Assembly: GCF_024763615.1 (NCBI RefSeq)
Contig: NC_077222.1
Span: 72,850,001-72,914,000 of the forward strand
Length of the DNA: 64,000 nt
Direction: 5' to 3'
Source of the DNA: Phlebotomus papatasi
Lineage: Eukaryota > Arthropoda > Insecta > Diptera > Psychodidae
A program made the translations under genes and the position numbers. The notes under the pieces were generated by a model. That model did no database searches. It was given only the letters and a program-made list of their open reading frames with translations, and was not told where the DNA came from. Below are positions 52,428 to 63,400 of this stretch, piece after piece; the first letter of the stretch is position 1; the number at the start of each line of letters is the position of its first letter.

Positions 52428-55400
52428 ATATGAATGAAATGTTCGCTAGAACACTCTCTAAAACATATCCAAACATGAAATGCATCGATGGTCTGCTTCT
52501 TAAGATATTCCTAAAAGAGTGGTTTCTGGAGGGGAAGGATAAATCAACTTATGGGGGGAGGAGGGGCATTCCAAGTCTCATCAGCTTGTCCAGAAAATGA
52601 GTTAGAACGATTTCTTTTCATTTCAAAATTCTTGCAAAAGTGGATGAATAAAAAAAGTAAATTATCCAAAAAGTTTCTTCTAGAATTTATACTCTTTGAG
52701 ACCTTCTAGCAAACAGTCCATGTGCGAGCATCGTGGGCTACTCCAGATTCCAGCAGTAGATAGCCAAAAATTACGTTGCAAAAAGTGTCTTTTTCGACAT
52801 AAATGGTTCTGGCTAAAAATAGTTTATCCATAGCAGATTAAGTATACCAGCAGGGGCCCATCAAGCCTAATAAAAAGTGAAGCTATTTTACACTTCTCCT
52901 TGTAAAATTTTTGCAGATATTGCACCGCGACTTAAACAAATTTGCTCGTAGTTCTTGCATTATTTCGGCGAACATTATGAAATATATATTTTTAAATAGC
53001 TTTTAATGCACGATTTCGAAATATATCAGATTGATAAGTCAATTCTCTTTAGGAAAAAACTTGCCGATAGTCTTCAGTGTCTTTATGCAAAAACTTTTAT
53101 AGAAAAATGAAATGTCAAGAGGCCCCTGATACCAGATTCTAAAAGCTAATGAGGCAAGCTTTCCAACAATAGTTCACTCATCCAATTATATTCATCAGGA
53201 ACTGAGATATACCACTCTAAACTTTCGATCTTTTTCGAACTTTTGATCTCTAAACTTTCGATGACAGAATATATGTACTCTTCTAATGTCAGCACAACCT
53301 ACAATTTGTTTTAAAATGAAATTTAACAAACTACATCATGAAATAATTCGGTAGAATAGAACATACAAAATAATACTCATTTCGTAGTGCTAAGAACTCA
53401 TATTTGTCTTGAATTGGATAGGAATTGAGCGCGCTCCATCACGTAATGGTAATCGATTTCTTTTTTGAATCTGTTTGGGCTTTAGCCAATCAACCATTTT
53501 CCGTATATTTTTCAAAATTGTGCATTAGGAAGCGAAATAATCATCACAGCATTTCATGCTCGATTTTAATAATTGTGAAATATAATTGTTGATATTTTAT
53601 ATTATTCACTGATCATTTCGAACTTCTTAGTAATATTTTTCAATTATACTTACCAAAATAATTTTTTTACTTAATAAATTGCTTATTACTCTGAAAGAAA
53701 AGTTTGTGAAACAATTAGATTTCGTTTAAATTTTGTCAAAATGGTATTATTTCTCAATTTAACAAAACTTTTTCTAACCTTTTGTATGCAGAAATATTCT
53801 TTCGACAAACTTTAAACAAAAAAATGACAAACGTTTTTTTAATTATCAAAAAATGGAATGACATAGATTTACAATAAAATTGTAAAAAAAAATTATGCCG
53901 ATTAATTAGTGAAATTTAGTAATTTGTTTAATTGAATATACAAAAAATAACAACTTCAAAAAAATAGATTGGCCGTCACATTTTAACAAGTGCGATATGT
54001 GAAATTTGCGCTGAAAATGTAAAAGTTCTTCTTTCTTATTTGCCTTGGTAATGTGTCATTTTGGTCAGGAGCAGCACATACCACGCTAAGTTTCCTATTT
54101 GAAGCTTATTTGAGAGGAATTAGTGAACCTATGAATAGAAAATGGCACAATGCCATGAGGATAAAAAACGTATTGGAAGATAAAGTGTCATGTTGTACAC
54201 TCCGTCGCAATGACAGTAATTAATTTCACTGCAAATTATTCCTTGCACTTGCCGCAAAAGCCCCATGGCTTCCCGTGTAATTTATGTATTTGAACATTTT
54301 GGCAATTTTTCTTGCCAATTTGTTGCAATTAAAATTCAGTCATGTTTTTTTTTTGTGGGATGAATAGCATGATACAATGCAACTTTATTTGTCTCTAATA
54401 TGAAGCTTAATTGAGTGAAACATTTCTATCATTTTCCCTACATCGTATGAACTATTCTCTTTTTTCTACATAAGATTCTCCTACAATTAATATTTTATAA
54501 ATATTTTTCCTTCAATTTATCGTTCAGTAATTTTTTTTGTACAAAAGACATCTTACACGTCTAGAAATAAAATTTATAAAGAAGAGTCAAAAAGCATGAA
54601 TTTCAATTTTTATCATTTTGTCAGCAAGGAAAATACAGAAAAAAAATGCCAGGGATTTCTCACACATATAAATCGCCATTATAATACTGAAGCTGGATTG
54701 CTGGATCCGGATGTCACCTTAGGTTGGCAGTGTAAATTGTTTTCCAGACACAACAGTCGTTCGGCCGCTTTTGCAACTAGTCGGCAATTCTGAGCATATA
54801 AACTGAGAAAGAAGATGCGCATCAGCTTCAGAAGTAAGTCTTACACTCCCTCTATCCCAAAATAAGTCATACTGTTTTTTTCCAGGGTAAACGAAATAAT
54901 TTCTAGAAATCATTTCTTCATCCCAAAATTTTTCAAAACATACAACTTTTTTGGGGCATAGGCAGTATTAAATAGGGCCCTATTCCGTCGACTTTGCAAC
55001 ACATTTTGGGCAAAATTATTCAAATTGGACAGGAAAAAATATCTTAATTTTCGATATACAAAATTTCATTTGCATGTTAATTTTTAAATTTCCTTATTGG
55101 ATGATTGCATAAGTTCGTAGGACTGCCTAAGATAAATTTCAACTGATATTTTCTTTTAGAAATATAATTTGTATAATCAAGGATATAGTCTCTATTGATC
55201 TTAACACTTGTCATCAAAAGACATATTACCTTATCAATCCTATTTTTAAAGAAAGAACCTGTTTTTCTCTTGAAGAAAGTTCGCAAGGTCGTTTTAGACA
55301 GCTTCCAAGCAGTCCATATTTTTGGGCATCAAACAATTCTGCAGAGATTGAAACAAATGATAATCTGAAGGGTCAATATCTGAAGAATATTCTTGGTTCC

Positions 55401-55684
55401 GGAGAATTTCCTATTGTAACTCCTGTAATTTTGGCAGTGTCTGCTATTCGACGCACGATTTAGTGTCGTCATTTTGGAAGATTATGTTCTTTATTTTGGC
55501 CCAAAATCGGACGTTTTTATTAAGTAACCGCACTGAATCTAGTGAATTAGTCACAGCGATTATCTTTTATGATTGTTTCGTTGCATTTTGCATTGGGGTA
55601 ACTCAAAGTGGATAATTTCTCTAAAATCCCATCGAATTTACAGCAACTCTTTCAATAATTACAAACCTGCTTTTACAGCAAGCT
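52428..55684. other. Intergenic, no gene seen
   Basis: About 3.3 kb of AT-rich sequence. Its short open frames (for example 54596-54793) have no family resemblance. No repeat shared with the rest of the window was recognised. Confidence 0.4.
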
Positions 55685-56098
55685 TAGGGTAAGTGTGCCA
55701 AATTCCGGCCACCTTTTTTGTTCCTCTAATTTCCATGAAATTTAAGTTTTTACTTACTCTAAAGATTATACAATGCAAAGGAATAACAAAAAAATGTAGC
55801 TTCGACAAACGAGATGACGTGAAAAAGACATTTGAAGAATTTCCGAAGAGTAAGGAACTATGAGAATTAAGGTGGCCGAAATAGGGCACTAAAGCTATGT
55901 CTACATTTTTATTCATTTTTAAATGCATTAAGAATGATTTTAGAGTAAATAAAGACGATAAATTGTCTACAAGGTTCCAAGCAACACGCTTTAAGAAAAA
56001 GGAATAAAAAAATCAATTTGTATTTAAAATATTACATTTCAAACTTGAGACTTTGCCACTTGCATGCAACTATGCCGAAATTTGGCACACTTACCCTA
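55685..56098. mobile_element. TAGGGTAAGTGTGCC MITE
   Basis: The ends TAGGGTAAGTGTGCCAAATT and AATTTGGCACACTTACCCTA are perfect inverted repeats over 20 bp. GGCCACCTT and AAGGTGGCCGAAAT are internal inverted words. About 414 bp, non-coding. Confidence 0.85.
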
Positions 56099-56125
56099 GC
56101 TGATTTTCCGTGGACTTATCCACTG

Positions 56126-57008
56126 TAGGGTAGAGTAAGGACTTTTGGCCACTTCAAGGTTTCATATGCATGTAATTTTTATAATCTTTATTTAAATAAA
56201 ATGAAATTTTGTACAAAGATACCATAAAGCCGTTTCTTCCTAATAATCCAAGAGAATTCCCAAAATTTTTTGGATATTTTAGTGAAAAATTCATTTTATG
56301 CAACTATGCATGTTTCAGTACTTCCTGGCCACATTGTAAGCACTTTTGGCCATTGTGTGTGAGCACTTTTGGCCACTTGTTTCCAATAGAATTTTAATAA
56401 AATAACAGAAGAAATAGCTCTCGAAAACTTTCACAAATACACAGCACAAGTCCTATTCTTATTTAACATCAATTTTATGTGATTATTAGAGTATTTTAAA
56501 CGATTTTTCGCACATTTTCTATTTGATGTAAAAATCAGTCAAAAGTCAAAAGATTTTTACTGAAATCCGCGAGGTGCGCCACGTGTAAAATGTATGGGAA
56601 AATGAATGGCCAAAAGTACTTACACAGCCGAAAAAAGTAAGCTCTTTTAGCCACGTCCGATTTTCATTTAATTTGTTAGAAAATCTTATTAAGGATGATA
56701 TCACAATAAAATTTAGTTAATTAAGAAACGGACTTTCATTGAATAACATCAAATATTTTCATCAAAATATGAAATAATGCAAAACAATTTCTCTTAACAT
56801 TAACAAGTTTCTTAAGAATCCCATGTTTTTTTAGTGATTGTTTACCTTGTCGAGAATTTCTTTCAATAACTTAGAATTAATCAAGTCGATACAAAATTAA
56901 ATATGGTTTTCTGATTTGTTAGATTAGAGGTCACGAAATAAGACCCATTTTCCTGTTCTAAATAAACTCAAAAGTGCTTACATGGCCAAAAGGGATGGTT
57001 CTACCCTA
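56126..57008. mobile_element. TAGGGTAGAGTAAGG MITE
   Basis: The left end TAGGGTAGAGTAAGGACTTT and the right end GGATGGTTCTACCCTA are inverted, and the word CTTTTGGCCA (or TGGCCAAAAG) recurs at least six times inside. It lies 27 bp from the preceding element. Confidence 0.8.
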
Positions 57009-58290
57009 TGTTGTTGTATTAGATCCATTTCTCATCACCTATCACCAATCGATCCAGAAAAGTTTCTTCATCCGAACATATCAGGAGAGAAATGACTACA
57101 TTCCCTACAATCATACGATTCCCCTTATTCCTTTCAATCAAAAATTGTGACACTCATCTATTGAGCTTTTAATCGTATCAAAGCTTTTCGAAATAGAGAA
57201 GTACGATCGAATTATTATTGTCCAACATCTTAACAATCTGTTCAATTGTTATCCCTACAAATTTTTATCCGCTATGATACTCACAATATTGCCATTAATG
57301 TTAGAGGTCGTTTATAATGGAGTCGATGTTTCGAAGGATAAATCCCTATTTTAAAATTTTCCAAAACGCCTTTTAATCATTCTAAGAGCAAGAACTTGAT
57401 CTAAACGAACGCCCAAAATGCTTTTCAGTGGAAATGTATCACTTAAACCTTTCCAAAATTTACCTAACATTAAGTGCTGCAAGTGTAGCTTTTTGTTTTA
57501 CATTTTGGAAATGTCCTCCAAAGGACATATCGACTTATTTGAAGGATACTTGGCATTAGAGTGATGTAAGACACTATAATCTTTCCAGTACAAGCAAAAA
57601 AGTAAACATGAATGGTGGAGGTAAGCTACGGAATACCCCTTAACGACTTGCGTGAAAAGTCCCACGAACTTATGCAATCATCCTATCTAAAAGCTCTATC
57701 TCTTAGGGTTTTTTTTTGGAATGACCTAAAGCTTAAAAAAAAGATTTGTTTTTTACAAAATCCACGTAAGTAACTCATCCATTAATAATAGGAATTATTC
57801 GGACTATCGCATTCACATACTATATTAAACGTAAATTAGATGATTTGTAATGTTTTATTTCTTCTCCAACAATATTCAAATATATTTAAAGAGAAAGAAT
57901 TTTTGTCTTTTTTTACTTCTTCTATGACTTCCGTTTTGTTGCGCTTTTCTCGCTTGACGGAAAGTTATGCAAAGTTTGTGCACGAAATTATATACAAAAA
58001 GTTTGACACGGCGTCGATTTTGGTAATATTTTCCTTCATTCTCTTTCCTGATTTGAATTCTGGGAAACAAATTCTTTTCTTATATTAGTTACACTATAAA
58101 AATTTGTGTATTTTTTACACTTTCAATGATTCAATCATGTAAAGAATTTAAATTTAGTGACCGCTAAGGCACCAGTTTGATAGAGTCTCAATATATTCAT
58201 TGTTCTTATGGGTTCAGGAACGCGTAGAAAAAAAAATCAAGTGGTATAAAACTTTCATTACCCAAAGCTTCAATTAAATCCTTCCCAATA
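57009..58290. other. Intergenic, no gene seen
   Basis: AT-rich. The open frame at 57840-58088 has no recognisable domain. Confidence 0.4.
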
Positions 58291-58521
58291 CAGTAGACTC
58301 TCACTCAATCGGCTCTTTTTCAATCGGGCGACAAATTTTGACAATTTTCACGTTTAATTATGAAGCTAATTTGCTCAAATTCGCTGTAGTTCTTCCTATT
58401 TTATCGTGATTCTTTATAATTGAGCGCTTTTTGTGGAATTTTCAAAGGCTTTTACGCCCAAATCTATCGATAAACCGGATGACATTTTGCCCCATATTCC
58501 CGATTGAGAGAGAGTCTACTG
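58291..58521. mobile_element. pogo-type MITE, intact copy with TA duplication
   Basis: It begins CAGTAGACTCTCACTCAATC and ends CGATTGAGAGAGAGTCTACTG, flanked by TA at 58289-58290 and 58522-58523. The CAGTA ends and TA target are typical of pogo/Tigger-type elements; no transposase is present. Confidence 0.85.
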
Positions 58522-58891
58522 TAGCATTTTTCTCAATTTGATATTTATTTTAAAATTATTTATAGGAATCTACAATTTTATTTCGCTGCAAATTTTTGGT
58601 CAATGTAAATTATTTTATTAAAGAGATAATTAAAAAGGAAATCATAAAATAGTAGTGCTCAAAGATAACTCTTTTTGGCAAAGACAAAATTAAGAAATTA
58701 TGAACCATCTTGGCATCTAAGAAATTGTTTGGCGTAATTTATGATAAAGTTTGAGTTATTTACTGGCCTTTACCTTTGATCTTGATTCTTGACCATTAGG
58801 TCAAGAAGCGATGTATTTGCTGATTAAAATGGAATATTTCTTTGAGCATTTTTAATTTAACCAAAGATATTTATGCCACTTATTATTTTTT
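58522..58891 (-). other. Probable 3' UTR of Taspase 1
   Basis: On the minus strand candidate AATAAA signals lie at 58619-58614 and 58582-58577, about 270-310 bp after the stop codon. No other feature seen. Confidence 0.4.
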
Positions 58892-60126
58892 TTAAATGTG
58901 AAAATTTTGAAATAGGAGAACCTGGGACAAAGTGTGAAGATAAAAGTTGGGTGCCTGTCTAGGCAAGGGGCAGAGGCTGACAATTCGTAAAGGTTTATTA
59001 GCCGCAAAGTTTTGTCTGTCGAGAATAGGGCCCAGAAAGTAGAAGAGCAAATCCATTTGGCTTACCTTTGGCTTCCGGAAAGATGTTCCCATGTAACTGA
59101 TGCACATGGCAGCAGTTGTGTGGCTCCACAAGACGTCACCAGTGCCACTACTGCGATCATAGAGAATGGTCAGGGCACCAGCAAAGAGAGGTTCTGGTGT
59201 TTTCAGGTACGGTGAGTCCAGGAATTTTTCCTTGAACGTCTTGTTAAGCGACGTCACTGGACACTGACAGTGCATGAGATCGTTGACAATCTCCCTGGCC
59301 AGGAGAGTTTTCATCAGATACTCTCCCATTCCGGTGGTGCATGTGGCGACACAGCGATCGCGATCACTCACAGCCCAGCATCCAGCACCATATGTTGCTG
59401 CCTGTCCCACTCTGCCGGATGTCTTGAGAATAATCCCTCCAGAACTGCATCCGGCAGAAATATTCCCATCACCATCGACACAAACGGCGCCCACAGTATC
59501 AAGGGGACTGGTGTGAGTGGTATTCTTAGTCATTGCGCGTGAGTTAATTTTACCTTTGAAGTGATTGAAGCAATGCAAAGCTTTCTCTGAGATCAATTCC
59601 TCGGAATCCTCCACAAGGGGAATACCAAGTTCTTTGGCAATTTTACTAGCACCATCACCACTCACCACCATCGGTGGGACTCGTCCATGAGCAAGTGTCT
59701 TGGACTGAAGATCACAGATTGATCTGGCGAGTTTGATGGGGTTTTTCACGTCTGAAACATTTGTACATCCGCCAAAATTAAGTGTCTGTCCATCCATAAT
59801 TGAGGCATCGCACTCAATAGTACGATCCCAGGTGAGATTTGAGCCAAATCCGGCATTTGTTGATGGTGAATTCTCAAGATGAGTAATGGCTGTTTCACAA
59901 GCGTCCAGTGCACTTCCGCCACTCCTCAAAATCTCAATTGACGCCGTACACGCGTCTCTGCAGACATTTTTGTAGAGCTGCTCATTGATACAGTTGCCAG
60001 CACCTTGAGGGGGACACATAACCAGTTGGGAAAACTCGTCTTTTTTCCACACACCACCAATTTATAAATAAACACCCGGAATTTTTGATGCAACTTGCCT
60101 GTATGAACCGCCACAAATCCCACCAT
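58892..60126 (-). CDS. TASP1: Taspase 1 (threonine aspartase), three exons
   Basis: Exons on the minus strand are 60126-60099, 60003-59066 and 58921-58892, in frame, giving 331 residues (human Taspase 1 has 420). Role known for the family: a nuclear Ntn-hydrolase made as a proenzyme that cuts itself before a threonine and then cleaves MLL/trithorax and TFIIA after aspartate. Seen: the N-terminal strand GFVAVHTGAG, the substrate-site region SPSTNAGFGSNL and ECDASIMDG, and the self-cleavage site SPLD-TVGAV with the catalytic Thr at about residue 179; then SSGGIILKTSGRVGQAATYG and LWSHTTAAMC. An in-frame stop at 60153-60151 supports the start. Intron 1 (95 nt) has a GC donor (AG|GCAAGT). Intron 2 is 144 nt with donor GTAAGC. 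The last exon adds only VLLFQNFHI and is the least certain part. The shortening is in the loop before the cleavage site. Confidence 0.92.
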
Positions 60127-60480
60127 TTTCGCTCTCTCCCTCTCACTCCACTAGCATTCCTCTGCACTCACACTATTTTCACACACGTCTCACACTTTTT
60201 TCCACACTTTTCACGTGTTTTCTTTGTGTCTGAACCACGGAAAATGTTTAGAAATGTTGATTTTCCAAAAGAATAAACAAAACACGTCCGACTTTATCGA
60301 ATGAAACAGCACGAATGATGCCCGAACGCACACACGCCGCCTTTTTCCGAAAATCCAATCAGCTGTTTCTGACAGTTTTCTCCGGAGTTGAGTTTCCGGA
60401 GAAGTCTTCGCGCGAGGGTGGGCAGTCTTTTTGGTGTTTTTGTCCACTTCGGGAAAACGCAGGAGTGGCTATTTTAGAGG
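60127..60480. promoter_or_regulatory. Divergent (bidirectional) promoter between Taspase 1 and the SMIM8-like gene
   Basis: Only 354 bp separate the two start codons, and the interval is much less AT-rich than its surroundings. Seen: a 9-bp inverted repeat TTCTCCGGA / TCCGGAGAA (60378-60386 and 60395-60403, 8-bp spacer) containing CCGGAA-like ETS cores, a TTATCGAA word at 60293 reminiscent of half a fly DRE site, and no TATA box. That both genes start here is inference from orientation and spacing. Confidence 0.6.
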
Positions 60481-63400
60481 ATGAGTGAGAAGAAAGGTCC
60501 TGCAGAACCTGCTCCAGGGGATGGACTACGTTCTTTACGGACTACAGGAGTATTTCGTGCTGTTAACTTTGAATTATACGCCAAACCCGTAAGTTCAGGA
60601 CTAACCTCAATGAATCCGTTTATATGCTAAGAATAATCCAATATGTATTCCAATTAAAAACAATAAGTCTGACCGTGATTTTTATAATTTGTTATTAGAA
60701 TTTACGAATATTTTTAACTTCTTCAAAAATTATTAAATTTTGAACAAAAATACCAAAAATTCTTAGAGAATTTTAAAGAATTAAAAAAAAATACAACTAG
60801 CTGGTTATAAAACTTACCTTAATCGAAATTCCTCTGGTAATGTTCTATAAGATCTCATTTCCACATTTTATTTGGATTTTTTTGCAAATTATTATACTAT
60901 TTCAAAATAGGTGTCTTTGAAAAAAAAAATAGATCAGCAGACTGGGTGTAAGTTTTCGCTTAAAAATTAGACGCAACTTCCTAGATTTTAATCTATTTAC
61001 TTATTACCTTCGAACAACAATACAAAAATTGAAGAAAAGCTATACAAATTCATCAATCGTTCTTTTGGCTATCTTTAAATAAATCGATTTAAGTCCTAAA
61101 TCAATCTAAAAATAAGTTTTAAAGAGTGTCTTGATTAAATAAATTCCCTTACTACTCTGGACTAGGATAATACCATATACAAAGTCTGTTAAAATATCGT
61201 GAAATTTCCATAAATAAATAGGACCAATAAATTCTACTCTACTATGAATTAAAAACGCTTTGTTTCTCCTCAAGGACAGACTGGAATTTACCTTAATTGC
61301 TTTAAATATAGAATACTGTTCATTTTAAATCAATTTTAAAATTGAAAATATTTGATCACTAGTTTTTTCTTAAAACTATTTGAATGATGCGAATTTCGAG
61401 AACATTTTCTTGTAATTTCTTATATACTTCGGTCCGGGAAACTCGAGCAGTAGTAAACGTGGGGTAGTTGTAAACACTACTGAGAGAACTGAATTGTGGC
61501 AGCTTTGAAATATTAATTTCAAAACTGTCCCAATTCAAATTATTATTAATCATGTCGAGGCCTAAAATTACGTTTGTCTTGCCCAAAAACGGGCTACGTC
61601 AATGACAAGCGGACTGTCCGACATCAAATCCTCCGTTCCGCATTAAAACGTCTAAGGGGAGGGCACCAGCGAGCGGCAGTGTTCCTCGGACCGGCAGGTT
61701 ACCCTATATTTTTACTTCAAAATCAATTTTTTTTATTGCAATTAATACCTACTTTTTATTATTATTATTATTTTGAAAATCTTAAAGTCATTCACAGGAA
61801 TAGTTAAAGAGAATACTTAAGATAAGATTTTGCCAGGGATCAGTTCTCCATTTCAGATTTCCGATGCATCCAGGCCACCAATTGGGCCCCTTATGCTTCC
61901 CCACTCCTATTCTATCTTATCCCCCGATACGGGTAGCCGCTCTATATTACAGCTCTGTGGGCAATCAGTGCCGCTACTATATCACAGCATCCCTTCTCGG
62001 TGTGTGTTTGGGGTCAATGACAGCGAATATTTATGTATCGACTGAAGTACCACTTTCACATCGAAACTCGTTCTGGTACCAGCCTCTATTGTTTAGGCGG
62101 TTTACTTTTTTGCCAATATGAACCATTGACATTACTATTCATTCATTCACTGGACGAATTCAAAGCCGATATGGCATGAGAAATCTTTTTCTGCTGCTGC
62201 TCAGCTTTGAACCCAAGACCTCACAGTCATAGAGCTACTACTCTATCCACTGACACACTCGAGGCTCTAAAGAGAATACTTAGACATAACTAAAATACTA
62301 AAGAATTTTGGGGCTTATCTTTTGGACTAAATATGAAGGATTACTTTTACCATATTGATTCGTAGTGCCTGAGTGCCCTTCCTTAATTAGTTCAATAAAA
62401 TATTAAATTTTGGTTTACAAAAAAAAATACATTTTTATAAACATTTTAAGTAAAGGTGTTTCATTTAAAAAAAATAACATTTTACTTCGACTTATTTGAT
62501 TTTTTGATGATTTAATATAATTTAAATAACAATTTCAAATACCAAGAGATTTTATCAAGTATCTCGGGGTGTTATTCACGAGTGATGGTAGGTTTCACAC
62601 CTTTCACACCCAACTATCGTCGCGAATCGGTCAAGCTTCTGCAGTAATGAGGGAGTATTAGCGGAAGCGTGGTGAGGAAAGCCTAGCTTCGCCGTTCGGC
62701 TAAGTTATCGGTTTTCAAATCTGTTCATTCCTATTCTCACATATGGTGATGAGATTTGGGTAATGACCGAAAGTATAAGATCGCGAGTACAAGCTGCCGA
62801 GATGAGGTACCTTCGGGCGGTTAAGGGAATCACTCGTCGAGATCGAATGAGGAATTTGGACGTTCGTGAGGAACTAAGAGTCGAGGAGCTGCTTCTTCGG
62901 GTTGAGAGATCACAACTTCGATGGTATGGACATGTTCAGCGCATAGATAGAAAAAAGATTCCCCAGAAAAGCTATGCAAGCAATTGTGATGAGGCGTCGA
63001 CCACGAGGCAGACCTAGGACAAGGTGGCTGAATCAAATTCATAATCTTACCTTGGAGCGCCTTTGTATCGAACCTGAACATCTTAACTTTAACTTTGACT
63101 TAAAAAAAATTAGAAGTATAAAAAATAAAAATAAACATCCAATATGAGAATTTAAAAATTCATCATTTTTGAGCTTAAAAATTTACTATGTAGCAAATAG
63201 CTGAAGACTTGCAAAAAATATCCTAGATTTCTTCAACCTTCTAATTTACGATTACGTACTAACATAGAGAAGAAATAATTTTAGTTAGTCAGAAAAAATT
63301 ATTTTCTTTATGAGACACCGGTGTTCCAATCGTCCTTAAAGGGTTAATGAAGTGGTGGAGGATCGACAAGCGTGGGCTGCTAAATTTTATGTCATGGGCC

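Noticed and set aside
59926..60126. 66-codon frame starting MVGFVAVHTGKLHQ
   Set aside because: Only its first ten codons are real (Taspase 1 exon 1); the rest is the GC-AG intron and out-of-frame exon 2.
61359..61586. Possible retroelement protease (VILGLDMINNNL) on the minus strand
   Set aside because: A single weak motif without the catalytic DTG/DSG or flanking domains.
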